A DNA stretch of 64,000 nt from a bacterium (GTDB lineage: Bacteria; Myxococcota_A; Bradymonadia; UBA7976; UBA1532). The stretch lies in the NCBI GenBank assembly GCA_030426085.1, contig JAUHYW010000014.1, positions 86,337 through 150,336 on the forward strand, written 5' to 3'. The notes under the pieces were generated by a model that was given only the letters and a program-made list of their open reading frames with translations, ran no database searches and had not been told where the DNA came from. A program made the translations under genes and the position numbers. Positions 1-8,579 of this stretch are shown piece by piece (position 1 is the stretch's first letter; each line of letters begins with the position of its first letter).

Positions 1-2
1 TG

Positions 3-35
3 CGGCTGCGCAGCTATCGCATGGGGGTCCGCTGA
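3..35 (+). CDS. 3' end of an upstream gene (partial)
   Basis: A reading frame enters from the left edge and stops with TGA at 33-35; only ten codons, ending in RMGVR, are visible. The stop is followed directly by a GTG, so the next gene may be coupled to it. Too short to identify; it could also be a chance open frame. Confidence 0.3.
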   Translation, partial: RLRSYRMGVR

Positions 36-83
36 GTGCCGGCGGCGGGGCAGGGGAGGCGCGTCGGCGGCCGGGGGCGGCGG

Positions 84-1058
84 GTGATCCGCGCCGCCTG
101 CGTCGCCCTGGGGATGCTGACGCTCGCCGGCTGCCCCGGGGATCCCGATCCGAACGAGGCGCCCCAGCGGGCGGCCGAGCGGGTGACGCGGGTCGACGCC
201 CGCCGCCCGCTCATCGAGCCGACCCGCCCGGACGCCGCGCCCCGCCCGCCGGACGCCGCACCCGATCCCACCCCCGACGCCGGGCTCGCGGTCGTCCCCG
301 ACGCGGCGCCGACCGCCGTCGATCCGCCCGACGCCGCGCCGCCCGAGGCCGCCCCCGAGGACGCGCCCGCCGGCGACCAGCCCCGGGGCGCCATGCCTGT
401 CGTCGAGGAGCTCACCGGGGTACCGCCGGTGCGCGCCCCGGATCCGGTCCGCACCATCGTGCGCCTCGACCGTCTGCCGTCCACCGGGGCGGGTCACAGC
501 GGGCTGGGGCCGTCGGGCACGCCGGGCACCACGCCGACCCGCCGGCCGGATCTGCCCACCGCCGAGGGTCCGGTGCCCGACGCCCTCGGCACCTCGGGCT
601 CGCGGGTGCTGTTCTCGTTCCGGGCCGATCCGGCGCGGGGGCTGGCGGCGCACGATTACGCCTGCCGGCCCGAGGTCATCCTCGAGGCCCTGCGCGACAC
701 CATCAACCGCTCCCGGGGGGACGACGAGCCGTGCGCCGCCGATCTCCAGAGCCACGGCGGCAGCCGGATGCTGCGGGTGACCTGCGAGCAGCCCGACGGC
801 GCCGACCGGCTGGTCTACTTCGGCACGGTCTGGGTCCAGGGCGCGCCCAGCTCGCTGCTCGACTACGAGGTGCACGCCTTCGGCCGGGCGCTGCGCCGCC
901 GCGGGCGCCGCCTCGAGGCGGTCGGCGCCCGGTTGCACCGCTGGCCGAGCCGTCAGGGGCGGGCCATCCGGGCGCTGTTCGACACCTGCGGCCAGCGCCC
1001 GACGAGCGAGGCCGGATCCAGCTCGCCGAGCAGCAGCGACGGCGCGCCCGGCCGGTAG
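84..1058 (+). CDS. Pro/Asp/Ala-rich lipoprotein, unknown function
   Basis: Predicted lipoprotein of about 324 residues. From the GTG at 84 the N-terminus is a short lipoprotein signal ending in the lipobox LAGC (Cys 17). An upstream in-frame GTG at 36, touching the preceding TGA, gives 340 residues with a long Arg-rich leader and is the alternative start. Residues about 20-190 are a disordered linker rich in PDA and PP. The C-terminal 130 residues look folded, contain four Cys and end in a Ser-rich tail. I do not recognise that domain. A spacer reaching a globular domain away from the membrane is typical of surface lipoproteins in this window. Confidence 0.75.
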   Translation: MIRAACVALGMLTLAGCPGDPDPNEAPQRAAERVTRVDARRPLIEPTRPDAAPRPPDAAPDPTPDAGLAVVPDAAPTAVDPPDAAPPEAAPEDAPAGDQPRGAMPVVEELTGVPPVRAPDPVRTIVRLDRLPSTGAGHSGLGPSGTPGTTPTRRPDLPTAEGPVPDALGTSGSRVLFSFRADPARGLAAHDYACRPEVILEALRDTINRSRGDDEPCAADLQSHGGSRMLRVTCEQPDGADRLVYFGTVWVQGAPSSLLDYEVHAFGRALRRRGRRLEAVGARLHRWPSRQGRAIRALFDTCGQRPTSEAGSSSPSSSDGAPGR

Positions 1059-1094
1059 ATCCGGCGCCTCTCCGGCGCTGATCGGCCGGGGGGC

Positions 1095-1123
1095 TTGAAT
1101 CGGTATTGATGTAAACATATTAT
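1095..1123 (+). promoter_or_regulatory. sigma-70-type promoter for the large Cys-rich lipoprotein
   Basis: TTGAAT (1095-1100), 17-base spacer, TATTAT (1118-1123), inside the only AT-rich patch near here. Initiation near 1130 would leave a leader of about 215 bases before the ATG at 1347. The rest of the gap 1059-1346 holds no gene I can support. Confidence 0.6.
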
Positions 1124-1136
1124 CTCGCTGTAACTT

Positions 1137-1163
1137 CACCGCGGTCGAGGGACACCCGCGGTG
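1137..1163 (+). other. hairpin at the start of the 5' leader
   Basis: CACCGCGG (1137-1144) pairs perfectly with CCGCGGTG (1156-1163) around an 11-base loop, a few bases after the predicted transcription start. It could stabilise the mRNA or be an operator. It is not a recognised riboswitch. Confidence 0.4.
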
Positions 1164-1346
1164 GAGCGTCGACGGCTGTGAGGGAGGCTGTCGGCCGTGG
1201 GGGGCCCGGGGGGGCGGGCGGCGGCGGCACCGGGGAGATGCCGCCGCCGCGGGGCCACGGGCGCGCGGGCTTCTTGTTGCATCGTCGGCCGGACATGGGT
1301 TCGATCAGAGGTGCGCCGCGCGCGGCGCCATTCAGGGGAGAGCCAG

Positions 1347-4300
1347 ATGCGAACGATGTGGGGCCGGGCGATGGGTGCTCGTTGGTTGTCGACGCTCGGC
1401 GCGCTCGCGCTGCTGGTGGGCTGTGTGCCCGACGACGGGGGCGGCGAGCCGGAGGATGATCCCGACGTCGGCGTCGATCAGATGGTCGCCCTCCTCGACG
1501 CTGAAGTCGACGGGGCCGATCTCGAGCCGGACGTCGCGCTGCCCGATCCCGATCGGGGGGCCCCGGACGTCGGGGCCGACGGCGGCGACATGGCCCCCGA
1601 CGAGGGCCTGCCGCCCGACGAGGGCCCGCCGCCCGACGAGGGCATGCCCCTGACCATCGAGACCTGCGAGGACGCCTGCGGGCGCTACGCCGAGTGCGAT
1701 CGGCTCGATGATCGCTTCGGCGACTACGACGCCTGCCTGCGCGATTGCAGCCGCATCAGCCGCGGCGGGCGCCCCGACGAGTGGTTCGACTGCGTCGAGC
1801 TCGAGACCTGCAACCTGCTGCGGCTGTGCCCGGTGCCGGCCATTGAGCCGCTGAGCTGCGACGAGGTCTGCGGGCTGGTCGGCGAGTGCGGGGTCGACCT
1901 CGCGATCCCCGACTGCGCGGGCACCTGCGAAGAGAACGCCGAGACCTTCCGCGCCTGCGGCGACCTGCTCTTCGGCGGGGTCTGCGACGGGCCCGGCTTC
2001 AACCAGTGCGTCGTCGATCAGGTCTTCCCCGAGTGCCGGGCCCTGTGCGACGCGGGGGTGGCCTGCAACCTCGTGCGCGACGAGGCGTGCATCGCCGACT
2101 GCCTCGACGATCGCCTGTCGGGCGACCCCCTCGGCGCCTTGCGCGGCCGCCAGCTCGAGAGCTGCGTGCGCTTCGCCGCCGACGATTGCCTGGCGGCCGA
2201 CGCGTGCTTCTTCCCGCCCGATCCGGGCGAGCCGGCGCAGGCCGATCCCGATCGCTTCTGCCAGCTCTACGAGGATTGCGGGCTCGGCATCTTCTTCACC
2301 TGCGACGAGATGATCCGGGAGCTGGGCGACGACCTCGCCTGCGGGCAGGGGCTGCTCCAGCAGGGCTGCCCGTTCGACGACTTCGAGCTGCTCGACGCCT
2401 GCCTCTTCGGCCTGGGGCCCGACCCCCGGGCCGCGCCGTGTGGTGATCTGTGCGAGGCCCGCGAGGTCTGCGGCCTGCTGCCCGGGGACGAGAATCAGCT
2501 CGCGTGCACCCAGGGCTGCCTCGGCGGGGGCGGCGCCGATCCCGACGATCAGGCGCGGGCCGACGCGCTGCTGCCGTGCGCCGGGGTCGACCGCTGCGAT
2601 GATCTGGTGGCCTGCATCGACGCCAGCGGCCCCGCCGCCGAGTGCGGCGCGTTCTGCCAGGCGCTCGACGGCTGCGGCGTCGTCGAGCCGAACTGCCTGC
2701 CCGACTGCGACCGGGACTGGCCCCGCGATCGGCACGCCGCCCGGCGGGCCTGCGTGGCCGAGGCGGGGGACGACTGCGCGGCGATGGCCGCCTGCGCCCA
2801 GCCGCCGCCGCCCCCGTGCGCGGCGTATTGCGACCGGATCGGCCCCGACGACTGCGGGCTGGACTTCGGCGAGGGCTGCGTGGGGCAGTGCGACGACGCG
2901 CACTTCGCCGATCCGCCGGGCACGCTCCAGGACATCGCCTGCGCCCTGACCGCGCCGCTGTGCTTCGGCGGCGAGCGGGTCGACGGCCGCCCGCCCTACG
3001 ACGTGGAGTTCTGCGCCTACGGCGACGCGCCCTACGGGGTCGATTGCCTGGGCTTCTGCCGGGCGACGACCGAGTGCGCCGGTGATCCCGACGGCCTCGC
3101 CGAGTGCCTGGTGGCCTGCGGCGCGGGGCTGGTCGACGACGACGGGCTGCGCTTCCTCGCCGCCCGGGCGTGCCTCGCCGCGCTGCCGGCCGACGCCGCC
3201 TGCGAGGCGGTCGAGGGGTGCGTGCCCCAGAGCGCCGACGCCGACTGCGACGCCTTGTGCGGGCGGGCCGAGGGCTGCGGCATCCCGCTCGCCGAGTGCC
3301 CCGCGCGCTGCGCCGAAGACCCGCTGGCCCGGCTGCGCGCGCTGCGGGGCGAGCTGTGCATCGCGCCCGAGGCCGCGTGTGAAGAGGTCGACGCCTGCAT
3401 CCTGCCGCCGGCCTACGATCCCGCGGTCGAGGTCGAGCAGGGGCTCATCGGAGAGGCCGCCTTCTGCGCGGTCTTCGATGGGTGCCCCGAGGCCGAGTTC
3501 AACCTCGGCGACTGCGGCTTCCTCTATCAGGATCTGCTCGACTTCGTCGGCCCCGAGGGGGTGGCCTGCGCCCGCGACGGGCTGGTGATCTGCAGCCCCT
3601 TCCTCGACGAGGTCTTCGAGTGCTTCGACGGCGGCGGGGCCGAGCCGAGCCCCATCGTCGAGCCGTGCGCGGTGCTGTGTGAGGCCCAGCGCTTCTGCGA
3701 CCCGGACGCGCCGGCGCAGCGGGACTGCGAGCTCGAGTGTCAGGGGCAGGTGGTGCCCGGCGATCAGGATGGCTTGCAGCGGGTCGTGCCCCAGCTCCAG
3801 TGCGGCTCGGCGTGGTCCTGCCCCGACCTCGACGCCTGCCTCGACGCCTCGACCCCCGAGGCCATCTGCGCCGCGGACTGCGCCGCCCGCGCCGCCTGCG
3901 GGGCGGTGCCCGACGCCCTCGACTGCGAGGTGCGGTGCCTCGAAGACTTCTCCCGGATCCGCGAGATCCAGCGGCGGGCGTGCTTCGCCGGCGTCGATCC
4001 CGCCGACTGCGCGGCCGTCGCCGAGTGCGAGCCGCCGCCGCCGCTGCCCTGTGATCTGGCGTGCGCGGCGCTCGACGCCTGCCAGCTCGGGGTCGAGCGC
4101 TGTGAGCCCCTGTGCGACGACGCCGGCGCGCTCGATCCGGCGGGCGAGGCCCAGCGCATCGCCTGCCTCGTGGCGGCCGGGGACGACTGCGAAGCGGTCG
4201 CGGCGTGCGAGGCCGATCCGGGCGACGGGGGCGGGGCGTGCTTCGCGTGGTGCCGGGCGACGACCGAGTGCGCCGCCGAGCCGGTCGAGGATCTGCCGAC

Positions 4301-5390
4301 CTGCCTGACCCGCTGCCTCGTGGGCTTCGAGGACGGCGACGCCCTGCGCTTCGCCGCCGCCGAGCCGTGCCTGGACGACGCCGGGGCCGGCGCGGCGTGC
4401 CCCGATCTGCTCGCCTGCGTGCCGGCCGAGGCGGCGGTGGACTGCGAGGCGTACTGCGGCGCGCTCGACGACTGCCGGGTGCCCGCCGAAGGCTGCCGGG
4501 CGGACTGCGCCGCCGAGCCGGATCTCGCGGCGGCGGTCTGCGTGGCCGACACCCTGCGCACCGGGGGGCGCTGCACCGGGGTCGCCGCCTGCGTGGGCTA
4601 CGCGCCGCCGCCGGCCGACGCGGTCTGCCGGGGCCTGTGCGAGCGGCGGATCGAGTGCGACCCCGCGGTCGACCCGTTCCTGTGCCGCCTCGACTGCACC
4701 CCGACCCCGCCCGCGGGGCCGTTCCAGCTCGCGTGTATGGACTTCGCCGGCTGCGACGCCGAGCTGGGCGCCTGCCTCGCGCTCGACGACACGCCCGATC
4801 CCATCTGCGTCGAGCTGTGCGCCACGGCGGTCGACACCTGCGGGCTGTACCCGGACGCGGCGGCCTGCGTCGCCGAGTGCACCGGCCGCGAGGCGGCGCC
4901 CCAGACCGACGACGGCTACCTCGGGCGGGCCGAGGCCTGCTTCGAAGACGCGGTCGACGCCGGCGGGCAGTGCGACGCCGGGGCGGCGGAATCCTGCTTG
5001 CAGCCGGCCTTCTGCGAGCGGCGGGACGACCTCATCTACTTCGCCGGGCCCCAGGGCCAGATCGACACCGACACCCGGGGGCTGCCCGACGCCTACGCCT
5101 CGCCGTGCGCCGGCGGGGGCGCGGCCGAGGCCATCATCGTGATCAACGTCGAGGCCCGCTCGAACCTGCGGGCCTTCATCGCCGACGCCGACTACGACAC
5201 CGCGCTGAACCTCTTCAGCCCGTGCGACGGGCCGAACATCGCGTGCAACGACGACGACTTCAACCTGCCCGACAACCTGTGGTCGAGCATCGCGGTGGTC
5301 GTCGAGCCGGGCACCTACTACCTGATGGTGGAGGGCTACAGCGACAACACCGGCACCGCGACGGTCGACATCACGGTCGAGGCGCTCTGA
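1347..5390 (+). CDS. giant Cys-rich lipoprotein with C-terminal PPC-like domain (paralogue 1)
   Basis: Predicted surface lipoprotein of 1347 residues. The ATG at 1347 is chosen because GGGGAG lies just upstream and the signal runs into lipobox LVGC (Cys 26). An acidic Asp/Pro linker follows. Most of the protein is then a long array of Cys-rich modules of roughly 50-70 residues with spacing like CxxxC...CxxxC and recurring phrases such as CFAWCRATTEC and CRVPAEGCRADC, probably disulfide-stabilised outside the cell. The last 120 residues form a beta domain with DYDTALNLFSPC and GTYYLMVEGY, like bacterial pre-peptidase C-terminal (PPC) domains. The next gene is a shorter paralogue with nearly the same C-terminus. 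The role is unknown; adhesion or binding is an inference. Confidence 0.85.
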   Translation: MRTMWGRAMGARWLSTLGALALLVGCVPDDGGGEPEDDPDVGVDQMVALLDAEVDGADLEPDVALPDPDRGAPDVGADGGDMAPDEGLPPDEGPPPDEGMPLTIETCEDACGRYAECDRLDDRFGDYDACLRDCSRISRGGRPDEWFDCVELETCNLLRLCPVPAIEPLSCDEVCGLVGECGVDLAIPDCAGTCEENAETFRACGDLLFGGVCDGPGFNQCVVDQVFPECRALCDAGVACNLVRDEACIADCLDDRLSGDPLGALRGRQLESCVRFAADDCLAADACFFPPDPGEPAQADPDRFCQLYEDCGLGIFFTCDEMIRELGDDLACGQGLLQQGCPFDDFELLDACLFGLGPDPRAAPCGDLCEAREVCGLLPGDENQLACTQGCLGGGGADPDDQARADALLPCAGVDRCDDLVACIDASGPAAECGAFCQALDGCGVVEPNCLPDCDRDWPRDRHAARRACVAEAGDDCAAMAACAQPPPPPCAAYCDRIGPDDCGLDFGEGCVGQCDDAHFADPPGTLQDIACALTAPLCFGGERVDGRPPYDVEFCAYGDAPYGVDCLGFCRATTECAGDPDGLAECLVACGAGLVDDDGLRFLAARACLAALPADAACEAVEGCVPQSADADCDALCGRAEGCGIPLAECPARCAEDPLARLRALRGELCIAPEAACEEVDACILPPAYDPAVEVEQGLIGEAAFCAVFDGCPEAEFNLGDCGFLYQDLLDFVGPEGVACARDGLVICSPFLDEVFECFDGGGAEPSPIVEPCAVLCEAQRFCDPDAPAQRDCELECQGQVVPGDQDGLQRVVPQLQCGSAWSCPDLDACLDASTPEAICAADCAARAACGAVPDALDCEVRCLEDFSRIREIQRRACFAGVDPADCAAVAECEPPPPLPCDLACAALDACQLGVERCEPLCDDAGALDPAGEAQRIACLVAAGDDCEAVAACEADPGDGGGACFAWCRATTECAAEPVEDLPTCLTRCLVGFEDGDALRFAAAEPCLDDAGAGAACPDLLACVPAEAAVDCEAYCGALDDCRVPAEGCRADCAAEPDLAAAVCVADTLRTGGRCTGVAACVGYAPPPADAVCRGLCERRIECDPAVDPFLCRLDCTPTPPAGPFQLACMDFAGCDAELGACLALDDTPDPICVELCATAVDTCGLYPDAAACVAECTGREAAPQTDDGYLGRAEACFEDAVDAGGQCDAGAAESCLQPAFCERRDDLIYFAGPQGQIDTDTRGLPDAYASPCAGGGAAEAIIVINVEARSNLRAFIADADYDTALNLFSPCDGPNIACNDDDFNLPDNLWSSIAVVVEPGTYYLMVEGYSDNTGTATVDITVEAL

Positions 5391-5408
5391 TCGGACCGGG
5401 GGTCCGAT
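5390..5408 (+). terminator. hairpin directly after the stop codon
   Basis: ATCGGACC (5390-5397) pairs perfectly with GGTCCGAT (5401-5408) across a 3-base loop, starting on the last base of the stop. No U-tract follows, so it may only protect the 3' end or separate the two paralogues. Confidence 0.4.
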
Positions 5409-5409
5409 G

Positions 5410-5438
5410 TTGGGCCGCCGCGCCCGCTCGTGGATAAT
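5410..5438 (+). promoter_or_regulatory. promoter for the second Cys-rich lipoprotein
   Basis: TTGGGC (5410-5415), 17 bases, GATAAT (5433-5438). A strong GGAGGAGA follows before the ATG at 5468. This suggests the two paralogues are separately transcribed. Confidence 0.5.
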
Positions 5439-5467
5439 GGGTCGAGCGATACGGAGGAGAGCGACCC

Positions 5468-7672
5468 ATGGTGCGAGGTGGCTGGCGATCTGTGGTGGCG
5501 CTGTGCGCGCTCGGCGGCTGCGTGCTCGGCGGCTGCGTGCCCGACGGCGGCGGGGGTGACGATCCGCCCGACGCCCGGCCCGATCTCGAGCCGGCGATCA
5601 TCATCGACCAGATGGTCGAGCTGCCCGACGTCGGCTTCGACGCGGCCCCCGACGCCGCGCCCGACGGCGGCGCCGATTCGACCCCGGGCGACGCCGACGT
5701 CACCGGCGATTTCCTGCCCCCCGACATGGCCCCCGAGCCCGACGCGGCGCCCCTCGGCATCGAGAGCTGCGAGGCCGCCTGCGGGCGCTACGCCGCGTGC
5801 GACGAGCTGGCCGATCGCTTCGGCGACCTCGACGCCTGCCTGCGCCACTGCGAGCGGGTGAGCCGCCTCGGCCCGCCCGAGGAGTGGTGGGGCTGCGTCG
5901 AGCTCGAGACCTGCAACCTGCTGCGGCTGTGCCCGGTGCCGCCCATCGAGCCGCTGCCCTGCGCCGAGGTGTGCGATCTCGTCGGTGAGTGCGGGGTGGA
6001 TGACCCCCGGGGCGACTGCGTCGACACCTGCGAAGAGTTCGGCGATCCGTTCCGGGCGTGCGGGGACGTGCTCTTCGGCGGGGTGTGCGACGGCGACGGG
6101 TTCCGCCGGTGCGCGGTGGACGTGACCTTCCCCCAGTGCGGGGCCACCTGCCTCGCCGGGGTCGCCTGCAACCTCGTGCGGGAGGGCGAGTGCCTCGACC
6201 GCTGCTTCGACCCCGACCCGCTCGCCCAGCGCAGCCGCCGCCGCGTCAACGCCTGCGCCGCGGGGGCCGGGGACGACTGCCTGCGCCTCGACGCGTGCTT
6301 CGTCGACCAGCCCGATCCGATCGGGGTCTGCGCCGGGCTGTGTGAGGCCAAGCAGCTCTGCGGCCTCGACCTGGGGATCGACAGCATCGCCTGCATCCAG
6401 GCGTGCAGCAGCGGCGAGCAGGCGCCGGGCGGGCCGGACTACGCCGCCGAGGGCGCCTGCGCCAACAGCCCGAGCTGCCCCGAGTTCGCCGTCTGCCTCG
6501 ACGCCGCCGGGGCCCGGGTCGGGCCGTGCTTCGCGTGGTGTCAGGCGACGACGACCTGCGACCCCGAGGCCGATCAGGGCCGCCAGGCGTGCATGACCGA
6601 GTGCGTGAGCGGCTTCGGCGACGAGGACACCCTGCGCTTCGGCGCGGCGGCCCCCTGCCTGGCCGACGCCGGGCCCGGCGCCGACTGCGACGCGCTGACG
6701 GCGTGCATCCCCCAGGGTGAGCCGATGGTGGACTGCGAGGGGGTCTGCGGCGCGCTCGATCGCTGCCGGGTGCCCGCCGAGGGCTGCCGGGCCGGGTGCG
6801 CCGAGGCCCCCGACCGCCCGCTGGCCATCTGCCTCGCCGACACCCAGCGGGCGGGCGACGGCTGCGGCGGGGTGGCCGCCTGCGCCGACTACGCGCCGCC
6901 CGCGCCGCCCGCCGCGTGCGAGGCGCTGTGCGACGTCGTCACCCCGTGCGACGGCGAGGTCGACCCCTACCTGTGCCGCCTCGACTGCACCCCGCTGCCG
7001 CCCGAGGTGCCCGCGCAGCTCGCCTGCGCCGAGTTCGCCGGCTGCGCTGATCTGCCGGCCTGCCTCGCCCTCGACGGGGTCGCGAACCCCACCTGCGTCG
7101 ACCTGTGCCCCGGGGCGGTGGCCTGCGGGCTCTACCCCGACGTCGCCGCCTGCGAGGCGCGCTGCACCGGCCTCGCCGCCAGCCCCCGCACCCCGGCCGA
7201 CTTCCTCCAGCGGGCCGGCGACTGCCTCACCGCGGCCGGAGCGCCCGCCGCCTGCGACCCGGTCGCCGCCGCCAACTGCTTCGCCCCGGCCTCGTGCGAC
7301 CTGCGGGACGACCTCATCTACTTCAACGGCAACCAGGGCCGGGTGAACACCGACACCCGGGGGTTGCCCGACGCCTACGACTCGCCGTGCGCCGGCGGGG
7401 GCGCGGCCGAGGCCATCATCGTGATCAACGTCGCCGGCCCGGCGAACCTGCGGGCCTTCATCTTCGACGCCGACTACGACACCGCCCTGAACCTGTTCAG
7501 CCCGTGCGACGGGCCGAACATCGCGTGCAACGACGACGACTTCAACCTGCCCGACGGCCTGTGGTCGAGCATCGAGGTGGCGGTCGACGCGGGCACCTAC
7601 TACCTGATGGTCGAGGGCTTCAACGGGGGCACCGGCACGGCGACGGTCGACATCACGATCACCCCCCGCTGA
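5468..7672 (+). CDS. Cys-rich lipoprotein with C-terminal PPC-like domain (paralogue 2)
   Basis: Predicted surface lipoprotein of 734 residues, paralogous to the gene just upstream. The ATG at 5468 has GGAGGAGA 7 bases upstream. The signal ends in GGC with the lipid Cys near residue 22, followed by a short acidic linker. The Cys-rich N-terminal modules match paralogue 1 (for example CVELETCNLLRLCPVPPIEP), and the last 120 residues are almost identical to it. The middle of paralogue 1 is missing, so this is a duplication followed by module loss or expansion. The function is unknown. Confidence 0.85.
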   Translation: MVRGGWRSVVALCALGGCVLGGCVPDGGGGDDPPDARPDLEPAIIIDQMVELPDVGFDAAPDAAPDGGADSTPGDADVTGDFLPPDMAPEPDAAPLGIESCEAACGRYAACDELADRFGDLDACLRHCERVSRLGPPEEWWGCVELETCNLLRLCPVPPIEPLPCAEVCDLVGECGVDDPRGDCVDTCEEFGDPFRACGDVLFGGVCDGDGFRRCAVDVTFPQCGATCLAGVACNLVREGECLDRCFDPDPLAQRSRRRVNACAAGAGDDCLRLDACFVDQPDPIGVCAGLCEAKQLCGLDLGIDSIACIQACSSGEQAPGGPDYAAEGACANSPSCPEFAVCLDAAGARVGPCFAWCQATTTCDPEADQGRQACMTECVSGFGDEDTLRFGAAAPCLADAGPGADCDALTACIPQGEPMVDCEGVCGALDRCRVPAEGCRAGCAEAPDRPLAICLADTQRAGDGCGGVAACADYAPPAPPAACEALCDVVTPCDGEVDPYLCRLDCTPLPPEVPAQLACAEFAGCADLPACLALDGVANPTCVDLCPGAVACGLYPDVAACEARCTGLAASPRTPADFLQRAGDCLTAAGAPAACDPVAAANCFAPASCDLRDDLIYFNGNQGRVNTDTRGLPDAYDSPCAGGGAAEAIIVINVAGPANLRAFIFDADYDTALNLFSPCDGPNIACNDDDFNLPDGLWSSIEVAVDAGTYYLMVEGFNGGTGTATVDITITPR

Positions 7673-7679
7673 AGTCCGG

Positions 7680-7709
7680 TGTCACAGCCGGCCCCGCGCC
7701 GCGTACGCT
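7680..7709 (+). promoter_or_regulatory. promoter region with an ECF41-like -35 element
   Basis: TGTCACA at 7680-7686 is followed after 15 bases by CGTA (7702-7705), close to the ECF41 sigma consensus (TGTCACA, about 16 bases, CGTC). The same stretch can also be read as GTCACA-N17-TACGCT. Either fits a start shortly before the ATG at 7737. Confidence 0.35.
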
Positions 7710-7736
7710 CGCCCACACCCAGCCATCGGAGCCGCC

Positions 7737-8579
7737 ATGCACCGCGCCGCCGCCTTCGCCCTGCTCGCCCTCGCCCTGGGCGCCTGCACCACCGACATCC
7801 GCCCCGAGGTCCTCCAGGACGAGGGCGTCACCCCCGAGGCCGCCGCCGAGGGCCGGGCGTGGCTCGACAAGATGGTCGCGGCCCACGGCGGGGCCGACGC
7901 CTTCCGGGCCCATCGGGACGCCGAGGTGGTCTTCACCGACACCTGGCCGGCGTGGCTCACCCGCACCGCCGCCATGCCGTGGGACGAGAACGGTCAGACG
8001 ATCCGCATGGCGGCTTCGACGACCGGCGACGACGCCCGGCTGACCTTCGTCGGCGGGGATGACGACGGCCACGCGTGGGGCCTCCAGAGCTGGATGACCT
8101 ACACCGTCGAGCCCGACGGCGCGGTCGAGTTCGACGAGGACGACGACCTGCGCTTCTGGGTGCCGACGATGGCCTACTTCTTCGCGATGCCCTGGCGCAT
8201 CGGCGAGGCCGACGTCGTCGCCTACGCCGGCACGCAGGACATCGACGGCCGCCCGCACGCGGTGGTCTACGCCACCTGGGGGCAGGCCGAACCCCAGGAC
8301 GACATCGATCAATACGTGCTCTACATCGACGCCGAGACCCACCTGCTGAGCCACGCGGCCTACACCGTGCGCGAGCTGGTGCTCGCCAGCCACAGCGCCG
8401 TGCGCTACACCGACGTGCGCGAGGTCGGCGGGCTGAAGGTGCCCCACACCCTGATCATGGTCGAGGAGTTCGGCAGCGACGCGGTGCTGCACCGCATGGA
8501 GATCGAGTCGGTGCGCTTCACCGGCGGCGCCCTGGCCGACACCCTGAAGCCCGACCCGAGCCGCGCCGGCTCGAAGTGA
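7737..8579 (+). CDS. lipoprotein with LolA-like/DUF6503-like domain
   Basis: Predicted lipoprotein of 280 residues; the signal ends in lipobox LGAC (Cys 17). The mature part starts with a helix containing MVAAHGGADAF. It continues as alternating beta strands with FWVPTMAYFFAMPWRIG and DDIDQYVLYIDAETHL. That arrangement resembles DUF6503-like and LolA/LppX-type lipoproteins whose half-barrel binds a hydrophobic ligand. No ligand can be inferred. The stop overlaps the GTG of the next gene, a multi-pass membrane protein, so the two are probably co-translated. Confidence 0.75.
   Translation: MHRAAAFALLALALGACTTDIRPEVLQDEGVTPEAAAEGRAWLDKMVAAHGGADAFRAHRDAEVVFTDTWPAWLTRTAAMPWDENGQTIRMAASTTGDDARLTFVGGDDDGHAWGLQSWMTYTVEPDGAVEFDEDDDLRFWVPTMAYFFAMPWRIGEADVVAYAGTQDIDGRPHAVVYATWGQAEPQDDIDQYVLYIDAETHLLSHAAYTVRELVLASHSAVRYTDVREVGGLKVPHTLIMVEEFGSDAVLHRMEIESVRFTGGALADTLKPDPSRAGSK

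Noticed and set aside
1267..1281. Possible -24/-12 element (GG then TTGCA) before the first Cys-rich lipoprotein
   Set aside because: The -24 half matches only GG; the sigma-70-type promoter at 1095 is much better.
1197..1346. N-terminal extension of the giant Cys-rich lipoprotein
   Set aside because: The extra 50 residues are not signal-like, whereas the ATG at 1347 has a ribosome site and opens directly into a lipoprotein signal.
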